A DNA stretch of 64,000 bases from Oegoconia quadripuncta (lineage: Eukaryota; Arthropoda; Insecta; Lepidoptera; Autostichidae): positions 36,896,853-36,960,852 of the forward strand of contig OX438742.1 in NCBI GenBank assembly GCA_949316235.1, given 5' to 3'. The notes beneath the pieces were generated by a model that saw only the letters and a program-made list of their open reading frames with translations, ran no database searches and was not told the origin of the DNA. Shown in pieces: positions 1 to 11,800 of the stretch. The translations under genes and the position numbers were made by a program. The first letter of the stretch is position 1. The number at the start of each line of letters is the position of its first letter.

Positions 1-97
1 CGACACACTAAATTTCATCCAAATCCGTCCAGCCGTTTAGACGTGAAGAGGTAACAAACATACATACACACAAACTTTCGCAATTATAATATTAGTT
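1..97 (+). repeat. 3' end of a dispersed SINE-like repeat
   Basis: The stretch reads as the tail of a family whose fuller copy is at 30001-30232: aaatttcatccaaatccgt, then a pyrimidine/purine run, then aactttcgc-attataatattagt. A more decayed copy is at about 52565-52785. The left part is cut by the window edge. The family is common in lepidopteran DNA as far as I recognise it; the class (SINE or truncated LINE tail) is not decided by the sequence. Confidence 0.55.
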
Positions 98-299
98 GGG
101 ATTAACATATAGGCAACTTTTTTTGCTGAACCGATTTTGATGAAATGTTTCAAGCGAACGAAGGCAACAACTAGTAGAGAATAAAGCTGGAAAAAGCATG
201 AGCTCTGACATTTATTTATAACAATAAAATATATCCAACTTAATTTTGATAAGCGTTGTGTGGTATATACTCTTGTTTCCTATTTACAGGTATTTTTTA

Positions 300-475
300 A
301 TTCTCAAAGAAAAACGACGGGTGTTATGTTATTGACATTCTGCATGTGTGTGCGTGTGTGTAAAGTCTTTGTCAGGCCATATTTCAGGAATGAGATGTGC
401 GGACATGTTATAGCAATGTTTGATGAAGATCGGTTGAGCCGTTTCGAAGATATATAGCTTTTAACACAGTTTTTT
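300..475 (+). repeat. Dispersed repeat, family with GACGGGTGTTATG head
   Basis: It begins near acgacgggtgttatg and ends near gatcggttgagccgtttcg plus agcttttaaca. The same head and tail order recurs at 3105-3285 (+), 8640-8815 (-), 55290-55500 (+) and 58845-59010 (-). It has no coding content beyond chance ORFs. Probably a short nonautonomous element of about 200 bp. Confidence 0.55.
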
Positions 476-652
476 GGTATATTTGGATGGTTAGGCAGGC
501 TTTAGGGGATTTTCTACGTTTTACATTTTATTTTATTTATTTAATATTTGATGAAGTCGGTTATGTCGTTTGGAATTTAACTTTCAAAATAGTTGGTTTG
601 GTTTAAATGTATGATATAATCATTTGTTAGCTATTTTTGTGTCTAAATTTTT

Positions 653-768
653 AGAGTCAAAAAGTCCAATAGAGTAATTAGAAAAATAGCTAATAAAGTA
701 ATTAATAACTCTTTATTAATTACTTTATTAGCTATTTTTCTAATTACTCTATTGGATTTTTTGACTCT
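653..768. repeat. Long perfect hairpin (56-bp arms)
   Basis: Bases 653-709 and 713-768 are reverse complements of one another with a single mismatch and only a few loop bases. The arms read agagtcaaaaa..ccaatagag and its complement. This is the shape of a MITE-like or snap-back element, or a hairpin RNA source. It has no ORF and I see no matching copy elsewhere in the window. Confidence 0.8.
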
Positions 769-907
769 TGTCCCAAAAAAGTAGTTATCCCGGCATATAA
801 TTACATAAATGTAACTGTATCGGACTCATTGCTAACGGTTGTTTTGTAATATTCTTATTGTGTTTGTTGGTTTTCTAATCATAGTTTAGACAGAGGTGCT
901 TAAGAAT

Positions 908-985
908 TACACAATACAATATAATACAAATACATTTTATTGGACAAAGGAAAAGAAAACACAGTTACAGAAAGTGTTTGTTTTT
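908..985 (+). repeat. Dispersed repeat tail (AATACAAATACATTTTATTG)
   Basis: The stretch from the acaatacaatataatacaa run to acagttacagaaagtgtt closely matches 60943-61005, where the order of the same blocks is kept. Probably the 3' tail of a LINE or SINE family. Confidence 0.5.
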
Positions 986-1867
986 TTCCTTTTTTCACTC
1001 GAATAATAAAACATAGATAAGTAAGTATAATAATGTAAAAGTGACAAATTAGTTGAGACTGGAAAATCCTTCTTTATTTTATTAAGGATAACAAAAAGGT
1101 ATGCCTACATTACATGTTACTTTAGAAACTTGACAAATTATGATTGTCGTATTCTTATCGTATTATGACCTGTATTATGAACTAACCTGGATGTAAAGCA
1201 CTTTGATGTATGTAGATAATACAAATACTTTATTAAATAAAAAGTCGTAAACGTGTTATACCTACCAATAAAAAATTGAAGTTTATGTCTGTTGTATGAT
1301 ATAATAAGTTGAATTAAATGCTATTATTTATCTATATACGACTTCCAAGTTCACGTAACTGTTTCTAGAATTTTAGTCTGTCTGAATGAAACATCCACAG
1401 TTCAAAATAGGTTTCAAAACGGCTGGACGGATTTTGTTGACAAGTTGTTCTAGATTAGTCTTTTCACCTCGTTTCACACGGGCAAAGATTTTTTTTATAA
1501 TCAACTGGATACGCGTTTGACCACAATCTCACCTGATGGAAAGCGATCTCAGTAGATGCGATTTACCCTGCTATTTGAATATCTATATATGAAGATCCCA
1601 AGGTTGTAGGATTCAGCAAATACTGCAGAGATGCGTACGGAGTAATGAATAATAATTAAAAATTTACATACACCCATGAAGGTAAAGATTTTATTAGCAA
1701 AAATTCCCTCTCTTTCATGCCTAAAACACGTCGCGTTTAGTTGATCAGGTATTTCAATAAGCTTATTGAAATTTCTAAACAATTAAACTTCGCAACTCTA
1801 TATTATGCAATTTACAAAACTACCTAGGAATAAAAAAACATCTATGCCGTGTCGTGGGGCACCCTAT
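986..1867. other. No gene seen
   Basis: AT-rich sequence with only short chance ORFs. A fragment near 1410-1470 (aaaacggctggacggattttgt) resembles, in reverse, the priming-tail repeat seen at 30001-30232. Nothing else is recognisable. Missing N-terminal P450 exons were looked for here and not found. Confidence 0.5.
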
Positions 1868-2430
1868 TTAGAGGCTGGCAAAATTACCTTTCTTTAGTGT
1901 GATACTAATAAAAGAGATAGCTGCTAGCCTTCTTGTCGCCGGACATAGTTCCCTGGCAAAGATATTAGTCTTTGCCTCTGCCGTCCATTGACTTTTCACT
2001 CGAAACGGCGGCGCAAAGATATAGCACTCTCCGAGGTTTGCATATTGCTGCCAGTTGTGCGATTCACCGGAGGCGATTGCCGCCGACATGTAGATATAGG
2101 ATGCGGTCAAAGTATGTATACCTAGCACACAAGCGACCTTCCCAATTTCTAAGAGCCTAATGTCATGTCATCAGGATTTTTGTCGTTATCACAAAATACC
2201 TGACGGTTTGATTACAGCAGGCAATTTAGCAGATTAGCTCTCCATCAAATACCGTTCGAAGCCGTCACGCTAAAGACTTTTGGGCATGCGAATACGTGGT
2301 GACCACACTCATCAACGCGATCATCGCACTGACATATATCAGGATGAATAGTCCTGCCACCAAGCCTGAGACACACCGCTAATGATAAAGTAGTTCTATC
2401 AAACAGTGTGCCCATATTGGCAGAGGGCAA
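1868..2430 (-). pseudogene. Decayed retroelement Pol C-terminus
   Basis: Read on the minus strand, 2430-2245 encodes LPSANMGTLFD, then LAVCLRLGG, then CQCDDRVDECGHHVFAC. These look like the zinc-binding Cys/His tail found after the reverse transcriptase in a family of insect non-LTR-type Pol proteins. The next segment, 2128-1868, encodes YIFAPPFR, WTAEAKTNIFARELC and LKKGNFASL, which match the order of that family's C-terminal block (YIFVP, W..EAK..ELG, QRGNAAS). Stops and a frame break separate the two segments, so it is dead. The family assignment is from memory of such proteins and the exact clade is open. Confidence 0.55.
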
Positions 2431-2650
2431 TGCCTGTAGTCACTATCCAAAGTCCCTCACTAAAACGGGAGAAGGTGGGCATTATTTCTGGTGTTGGTGC
2501 AGGTTGTTAGGATCTTCTAAATTAACCGTCTGCATAGAGGCTCATTCCATTGGCACTGGGAATGAAAGCGACATATTTATATTAGGCATGCTATGGTATT
2601 ATTTTATTTTTTATTAATTTTTACATATAGTCCTATTTTAAAACTTGCAG

Positions 2651-2841
2651 ACAGGGTGAAAGGTGGTACCACTTACGGCGGCATCTAACAGCTGAACTGA
2701 CGAGTCCCAACACCATGCAAGGCTTCGTACCGGAACTGAATAGCATTTGCGAAGACTTTCTTGATCTGCTCAGCAATTGCCGCCGGCCCGACAGCGTAGT
2801 CTGCGGCTTCGACCAACTAACCAACAGAATGGGCCTGGAGT
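2651..2841 (+). CDS. CYP314A1: CYP314A1-like exon (helix C region)
   Basis: It follows the acceptor aaaacttgcag and ends before gtgagtaa. It encodes QGERWYHLRRHLTAEL, then PELNSICEDFLDLL, then LTNRMGLE. The WxxxR pattern of helix C (WYHLR) contacts the haem propionate in P450s. Its first base completes a codon from an exon not in the window, and its last base starts a serine codon finished at 9243. Confidence 0.85.
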
Positions 2842-5800
2842 GTGAGTAAAAGATAGAACAGTAGACGTGGAAACTCCCCTGTTTGGAGAGGTCTGCGTAT
2901 TCTGGTGTATCGTGGCTCTACAGATCTTCATAATGAATATGGTTGATGAATGTCTGCTCCTTCTCTTCTTAAATCCTTATGAAATTGGCTGAGCATGTGA
3001 TTTTCTCCTTGTTTTTATAGACGAATCTATAAAATTACATGTATTATCTATAGTTATATAACATGCCATAAGGATACTTTTTAACCTCCGATGACTGATG
3101 CATAACGGGTGTTGTTTGATGGCGTTGAATGTGTGTGTCCAGCTTTTATTCGGCTGTATCTCAGAAATGCGTGCGTTGAGGGCAGTTTTTTAAATTAAAG
3201 ACTAAACGAATGGGATTTCCTTAGCTAGGTTTCATGAAAATCGGTTCAGCCGTTTCGAAAATATTTAGCTTTTAATGTAGGTGCTGTGATTCACCATCAT
3301 TATGTTACTGACACGATGTACACTACCACTGCGGCATATAGGTCTCCCGCATAGATTTCTAGAGCGCCCTTTGGAAAGTTGATTCGTTAGTTTGATGGAT
3401 TTGGACTTGGATGAATCTATTATGTTCATAATTTTCAGGAGTGTTCAAAGAGATGTCACCAAATATTCTCATAAAGATCGATTTAAAAAAATAACCATTT
3501 GAAAAATTAATTACTTTCTGAATTTCGAATAGTTAAACCAATTATTTAAGGCTATGGACACTAGATGAGGGATAAACATTACGTCAATAAATAAAGCTTC
3601 ATGACTTCCGAATAAATTGTTCGTATCTCAAAAACATTTACCCCTAATCTAGCGTTAGTTTCGAAGGCAGGGTCAAACGTGGGGAATATAAGATTATTAT
3701 TAAGTTTGTTTCCAGTTTCATAATTTATAACCAAATCGTGAAATCATTTTGTTCGGAGAGCTGTCTTCTCGAAACTTCTTTTAATCAATATAATGTCAGA
3801 GGAGAAATTCATCCCATTAGGTACATATATAGGTACATATGCTCACGCCTGTTTTCCGTTGGGGTAGGCAGAGACTTCTGATAACTTGTAACGATCCTGA
3901 CATACCCACTACTTTTGCTGCTTCAACTGTCAGCAAATGCTTCAAACACGCTCTTCGGTTAGTGGGTGACCGCACCTGACCCATTAGGTACTTAAATCAG
4001 ACTTAAGCTTTCTCTCTGTTATATCTGAGCGATTATTTGAACTACACCAAATCATCAACAAAGTCATAAAAGATGATGTGTTAGCCTATTAAGATAAAAC
4101 TTTCTTGAATGACACTCACCTTATCGACTATTATAGAAATCCTACTGTAACAACTATTTACTTATAAACAATATTTATAAATGTATTTTTAGATAATGAT
4201 TGTTAGTTGCGGTACTTTTTAAGATCCAGGGTCCCCAGTACTCTCGACAAGTCGAGCAAGCAACTACGGCCGTGCTTCTTTTTCTGCAGCAACTTAGTTG
4301 TACTCTCGGGTGATTTCTTCCAGGCAACCATACAATAAGTGATTCCGGATTACGCCGCGCCGGGACTATAGAAGATAACTGAAAGCCAAAACTACCTTCT
4401 CTATTAGATTTCCTGGCGAAAAATGTACTCACTACTATATTCAAAAAATATGAAATTGGGGGTAGAAATATTATTTTTTTTACATTTCTTCTCTACAGGG
4501 TGAAATTTAATAAGGTCCTATTTTTTTATGATATCAGAATGCTTAATACTATACTAAATGTCGAATCATTATAGTAGTCGAGGGACACCCCATCAATGGA
4601 TACACTAGCTCTGTATAATTGGAAACGACTGGCAAACCTGACTGTCTTCATGTTTGGGCTATGGGTCATAATAGTTTTGGGGTCGGCGCAGTATGTCTTT
4701 TCTTCCAATCTTCTTTATCAGCTGTTACATCATTCACGCCCTTCATATCACCCTTCACACAATTCCAGCGTTTATGAACTATAAAATATGGCAAAGACTC
4801 ATTGCAGAGTTAGTTGACCAGGATAGTATTGGATCTTCTATTTAATCACCCCCATTACATTAATTTATAGTAGGACGAAGTACCCACTTATTAGCCATTA
4901 GATAATAAGACAAACACTAATTACTGGTACTGTTAAACCGACACGATCTGTTGGGTCTGGGTGCTTCACTAAAAATAATCACACCCGAAAAAATGTGCGA
5001 AATACGCATTTTTAGTGTGTCGCTTCAAGAGCATAATGCTGTAGGTGAATAGGCATATTATTACAGAGATGGCGTGCTTAATCTTCGACCACATCGTCAC
5101 TTTCTACCTGTTGATTGTGGTGCAATGCGTATCCAGACTATCATACAAAAAAGGCCCTTAGAAGTGTAGCCTAAATATTGTCTAAAGAAATAAAACATCA
5201 CTATTTTGACATTTTGTAAATCGGATTCGGCAATCTTTGTTTTGTCCATTTTTTTCAATATTTTGTCAATAGCTAAGTAACAATCGGTAATCTATTATTT
5301 ATTAGCATATCGATGTTTAGTTAGCAGATCATGACTACAGTGAATGACACATCTCAATTGATTACAGAAACTTTAGAAGCGTGAAGTGCAATGACGGAAG
5401 TACGACGCTATGTAGGTAGAGATAGGAGACGCGATCTGGGTCATGTATATCGTAGAACTAGCATTGTTCCACTTAGTCGCGTCTATGCAGGAGGAATGCA
5501 ACATTAGAAATGCGTTAAGATGTGACATAAACATCCGTTCACTCTTATCAACTGATGGTCGAGAACCTGAGGAAATATATCCTTTATCTTTTTAACGTTG
5601 CTGCTTTACAAATTTTATGACTGTTGGTAACATATGAGACACGAATTTATTTCCATAGGGGAATGCAATTAATGTAAGAACTTGGGAAGGACCTGTGTAG
5701 GGTGTCACACCTTATTTTAGTTTAAAATAGGAGTCAGTTAGGTGTGAAAGAAAAAAGGTTCGTTTAATTTATATCGTGCGAGATATAATTTGAAAGAACT

Positions 5801-8800
5801 ATATATCTGAGGACTTTGGCATTTAGTTTAGTGATATTAATGATACGTATACAGGGCGTCCCAAAGTTATGGGACATGAAGGGGAAGTACCTTAAATATT
5901 GTAGATAGTGAATTTTGCTCAAAGAAGACTTTATGTTATTTTTAAAAGTTAGTAATTCTGCATTCATAGATTTTCTAAAAATTACTTGCTTCGGCTGGGA
6001 ATCGAACCGACTTAAATGTGAAAAAAAAAACACCCTACTTTTATGATGCCAATCGAAAGAATAGCTAAAAAATAATAACTCTGCCTAAGTAACATAGTAT
6101 TTTAAAAGAAAGGAACAACGTGAAATTAATCATTTTAATCAAATAAAAAACATACATGAAACTGCCGTAGTCAATTAAGTAGGTATTTTTTTGTAAATTA
6201 ATTAATTAAATGCTCAAAATGTGATCCCTCTTGTCTTACGCAAGTCGCCAATCTTTTAATGAGCCCGCTGCCTGTTGATTTTCTAATCATTTTATGGTGA
6301 ACACTCGATGTGATATGGCACAATTCTGTTTGCAACTCGCCTACTTTCTCGTATCGCTTTTTGTATAGCATATCTTTCACGTATCCCCAAAAGAAGAAAT
6401 CTAATGGTGTGAGGTCCGGGGATCTGGCCGGCCATCTAATCGGTCCATTTGTACCAATCCATGTAGGAAAACATTCATTTAGAAAATCTGCTGCTCTCCG
6501 ACTATTATGAGCCGGAGCTCCATCTTGTTGGAAAATTAAGTTTTCTTGCTCCGCCGCGGAATGGTTTCTTATCTTATCCCTTAAAATTTGAAGTATTCCT
6601 AAATACTTTTCTGTGTTCAAGGTTCCTTGGTAAAAATGGATTAAGAAAACCCGGTTTTTTAAAAGTCCGTACCAACAGTTGAGTGAAAAACGCACTTGGT
6701 TATTAGTTTCAGTCACTCGTAGGGGATTTTCTTTAGACCAAATACGATTATTGTTGCGGTTATACATACCGTTATTGCTAAAGTTAGATTCGTCTGTCCA
6801 AATAATATTATCCAAAAAATTTGGATCTTCGAGCAATCGTGCCTGGATATCAAGACAGAAATTTTTTCTCCTTTCTGTATCGCCCGGAAGTAATTTTTGA
6901 GCCAATCGTCCTTCAACATAACTCTTAAAACCGTGTTTTTTTAATACACGGTGTATTTTACTTTTTGAAACTCCAATTTCATGTTCTCCTTCTCTCACCG
7001 ATGCTTTCGGAAAAGCCGAAAAGTAAATTAAAATACCAAGTTCTTCGTCGTTGATCGTATGGTTTTCTTGCTGTGGTTCTCTTGGGCGTTTATCGAAACG
7101 TCCCAGAGTTTTCAAATTGTTCACAAGCCTTTTCAAAACTTTACGAGACGGTATTTGTCTATCAGGATATTTTACGCCATACCACCGCAAACTTCTAGAG
7201 ATATCTTTATCGTTCAAAAAATATGCTTCCATTAGATCAAAACTTACTTGATATGCCATGTTCGCAATAAATTAACACAATAACACTTGTGTAAGTGAAT
7301 TGAGACTAAACAGATCAATATCCGAAAAACAAACGCTCGCACATACTGTTCCATTTTCAAATTTAAGAACAACATTTAAAAATATCACTTCTTTTTAAAA
7401 TATCTTAAAAAGTATGCATTCAAACAAACGCTGTCATAAACTGTTCCATTTTCAAATTATAAATTATTTATTTTTGTTTTTAATTTGCCTTCTGTCTAGC
7501 TTACAGAGGACGTATTGAAATACAAGTTTTATCATTTCATCTACACGTGCACTTATAATAAGGAAAACTATGTTAGTACCTATTTTATGAAGTGGGTACT
7601 TATTTACGAATAATCAATGCTATCTTTGGAATGATAATATCGCTACTTTTCGAACGTCGTCGGCAATAAATAACTTTCTTGAAATTTGACTCAATCATTT
7701 TATGTTGTTCCTTTCTTTTAAAATACTATGTTACTTAGGCAGAGTTATTATTTTTTAGCTATTCTTTCGATTGGCATCATAAAAGTAGGGTGTTTTTTTT
7801 TTCACATTTAAGTCGGTTCGATTCCCAGCCGAAGCAAGTAATTTTTAGAAAATCTATGAATGCAGAATTACTAACTTTTAAAAATAACATAAAGTCTTCT
7901 TTGAGCAAAATTCACTATCTACAATATTTAAGGTACTTCCCCTTCATGTCCCATAACTTTGGGACGCCCTGTATACCTCTATAATGCCGCAGACAATGCT
8001 GTATATGTGGGGCCACATTTTGGTCCTCGAGAATTTGATGTTTTGGCCAGCGACTCGCAAAGATGAAGAAGCTCAAAATTTCCCCATTCCCGTAGGTTTC
8101 AAAAACTGCGGTTTTTTTGCTGTGTAATATTGTTGTTGAATTTTTACTATTGATAACCTTTTGATCTTTCTAGATTGTAGTACTCTTTACCTAATAAAGA
8201 GTGACCTTATAAAGGTTCTAATTTTACTTTTACGGTTCGAAACCCTAAAATTTTAAGAAAACCATATCATTCAATATTGGTTTTGTGGTTTATCAATTTT
8301 CATAGGTTATTATATCAGCCACAGGACCTCCACTTCTGAACATAGGCCTCTCCCATTGATTTTGGTTGAAAGTGGCCTGCATCCAGCGACTTCCGGCGAC
8401 CTGCATTACGTCGTTCGTCCATCTTGTTGGTAGAGGTCCTACGCTAAGCGTGCATCACAGTTTCGATAAAATTTGCAGCAGTAATTTCGTTACAACTAGA
8501 AAAAATACTTTAGATATCTTTCTTTAAGTTTAGTAAATGGAAATTATATTTGGAAAAACCACTAGGTTCTTCTTCTCAATTCTTCAGTAAAAAAATATTG
8601 TGTAAATACTGGTTAGAATGTTACTCAAAATTGCAAGTTTCCCAAATACGCCAAACAACTGTGTTAAAAGCTAAATATCTTCAAAACTGCTTAACCAAAC
8701 GAAACGATTCTTCTTCGAAACGATTTCATTAAATATGGACACTCAGACAAGACTGGACACACACATTCAACGCCGTCAAACACATAACACCCGTCGTCTT

Positions 8801-11800
8801 TCGTTGTTAAAAAGTAAATAAAAATACGGAAACAGAACAATGCATACTTTCTAGTTTACATGATTAGGAAAAGAAGAAAACGTGCTCGATGGTCGGTGCT
8901 CTGCGGTAGAGGCTGCCAACATTACTCCTTTGAATGGCTGCTAACTGCCAGCTCTTTGGTCACCAGATATTCAGCTTCCCTTCATTTGAGTACTTACTCA
9001 GTAAATTATGCAACAGTGCTTCATATTCTAGATTGTTTCCATGTTAGCCTAAGGGCATCAAGTCCACAAGCACAAGAGGTTTTGTACTGACGTATGTAAA
9101 ACAAGAAGGAAATGTGTATTGCGCGTTTTAGGAAACTCAAAGAATTCAAAAATAAATAAACAAAACATTTGGTACGTCACTTTGTTCACTTTTCTTTAAA
9201 TTGAAAATCATGACAAAGTAATAAACGTTGATCTTTTTTCAGCTGTGTGCGGCTTGATGCTGGGCACGCGGCTTGGATTCCTTGAGAAGTGGATGTCGGG
9301 CAGGGCCGCCGCTCTGGCTGCTGCAGTGAAGGCTCATTTCCGCGCCCAACGTGACTCCTACTATGGTGCCCCACTGTGGAAGTTTGCTCCCACCACTCTC
9401 TATAAAACCTTCGTTAGGAGCGAGGAGACCATTCACACGTTAGTACAAAAAGAAAATCTCTGTATTATACAAAACAACTTATAATGGGAGATAGATCCGA
9501 GAAAAGGACTGTTAAATACATTGTTGTTATTTACTTCTTACCAGATTTATTACATAAATTATTAAACAACTATTAGTAGTAGGTTACCTAATTAAATAAC
9601 TACCTAGAGTAAGGGAGTTGATCAGGCTCAGTTTCTGAACACTCAAGTCACATAATATGATGTTCGTCTATTACATGATATCTTAAGAGACACTGTAATA
9701 AGAGCAGATAGGTTAAATACTCTCATGTAGCTGTCTGGACCCGTGAGACAGATTATCGTTTACGATGGATTATATCTGAGAAGAAAGCCATAAACATAAT
9801 TGTAAATTTGATAGGATAGTTTCGGAGTTGATGGAGGAGGCGAAAAACAGAAAACGAGGGACTGCCCAAGATGACGGCATGCAGGAGATTTTCCTCAAGA
9901 TCCTTTCCAATCCTGAGCTGGACGTACGTGACAAGAAAGCAGCTATTATTGATTTCATCACAGCTGGTATCGAAACGGTAAGATCGGCCAAAACAAAATC
10001 TATCAAATTTCGTTGCTTTCATCATTGTATTAGAGAAATTTCTTAGCTGTAGAAATGTTGGCCCTATTATATGCTGCCGGGAACCACACGGCCAACAAAC
10101 TATTAAACAAATTAAACTATTTAGCGAGTCATCAAAATGAAAGTTTTTGTTCGAAAGCATTCAGACAGGATGTATAAAAATAATATCTGAAGTACACATG
10201 GGAGGGGGAAGTATTTTGGGGGTTCAAACAACTAATAATATTATTTCCAAAGTCCTAAATATAAGTAATTTCGACTGCAGAGAAGTACAACAATGCAGTA
10301 TATGGTTTATGTAGAGTTTGAAGACACCCTGCTTATTTGTTGTAATATAATGGCCTCAGTTTATCTTTGTAGCAAACCATGTGCGAATTATATTAACTAA
10401 TATATATATTAGTATTCATATGATGGCACTTTTGAAACATTCCATCGGTCTTCAGCTTGCTAACAGTTTGGTGTTCCTCCTGTACTTGCTGAGCGGTCGG
10501 CCGGACTGGCAGCAGCGGATCAGGGCCGAGGTGCCCTCCAGCGGAGAACTTCGAGTTGAAGAGATAGCGGCCGCACCATCTGTGAGGGCCGCGGTGAACG
10601 AAGCCTTCCGCCTCCTGCCCACAGCACCATTCCTTGCAAGACTACTAGATGCGCCTATGACAGTCGATGGACATAAGCTGCCAGTTGGAGTAAGTGTCTT
10701 TGTTACTTCATATTTATCAAGTCTTTAGGGCAGGTAGCCGGCTCTCACTTTACCTTGAGTCTAACTGCATAGCTTGTATCAAATATGCGTCACCCGCATC
10801 AATACAAGCATAGCATTGTGCTGATCTGAAACTAGAGAAATCATCTTAAGTGACGTGTGACGCGTGACTTTTGAATCGGCAAGGCGACATCACATAATAT
10901 GTGTTCCATTCGTTCCATTCTGTCCTCATAAACAACGCAGCCGTCTCATCGGTGGTGGCAAAATTGTTGTGGTGGTACCCTACAACAACTGCTAGAGGGC
11001 TTTTTGAGCGCAAATTGTCCGTATTATTACACCTACGTTACAGAACGAAACTCAAGGCGTCATTTTGATTTCTGATCTAATCACCTGAGTTTTGAATATA
11101 TCATGGTTGGTGTCCACATAATTGGGCAAATCATTGATAAAGTAATAGGAGAAATAGAAATTGCCCAAGAATGGAAACCTGTGGACCCTACACAATTACT
11201 ATTGCCGTCAACCTTCTAAACTTGATTACAAAAGTACGATTCAATACCTTAGTGGCGTAATTTCTCCAGTAAAAAATCAAAAGCTTTAGACGGATTACAG
11301 GAAACGACTATCGCTTCCAGTGAAATTTCCCAGGTTTCAGAAATATGATCAATAAGCACTCATTGCGGATGATGAGCGACCCAGTGTGGATTCAAATTGT
11401 AGTTCAATAATTAATACTTATCTGACTTCTGGGTTACAGACATTCGTGTTAGCCCATACGGGCGCAGCGTGTCGTCGCGAGGAGAACTTCTGGCGCCCGC
11501 AAGAATACCTTCCAGAGAGGTGGATAGAGCCACGCGAGCCCCACGCTGCCTCCCTAGTCGCGCCTTTCGGCCGCGGTCGGCGCATGTGTCCAGGGAAGCG
11601 GTTCGTCGAACTACAACTGCACTTGCTTCTCGCTAAGGTAACACTTTAGATTTTCCGCTCGAAGCTGCGGGAGTCATACGAGACGCTTCGATCAAAGTAA
11701 AGGGGCGATTATATTTTACGACATTCAGACTTTCTCTATAATCACTCACTAGTCATGGAGTATAAATTATATAGATCGAACAATCCTAACCTATCTTAAA

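Larger units (their letters stand above)
5850..7973 (-). mobile_element. Tc1/mariner-superfamily element with 270-bp terminal inverted repeats
   Basis: The element is framed by TA target duplications at 5848-5849 and 7974-7975. Its ends read tacagggcgtcccaaag in both directions. The inverted repeats run 5850-6119 and 7704-7973 and look nearly identical, far longer than the roughly 20-30 bp repeats of classical mariners. Between them is one uninterrupted minus-strand transposase ORF. The insertion lies in the 6.4-kb intron of the P450 gene, transcribed against it. The element appears structurally complete and possibly young. Confidence 0.9.

Noticed and set aside
1972..2160. Plus-strand ORF as the missing upstream P450 exon
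   Set aside because: No P450 motif; the minus strand of the same DNA carries the retroelement relic.
5764..6033. Two matching small proteins at 5764-6033 and 7790-7984
   Set aside because: They are the same terminal inverted repeat read from both ends.
9438..9820. Splice acceptor at 9819 for the P450 I-helix exon
   Set aside because: It would break the frame; the acceptor at 9814 gives IVSELMEEAK in frame with the upstream exon.
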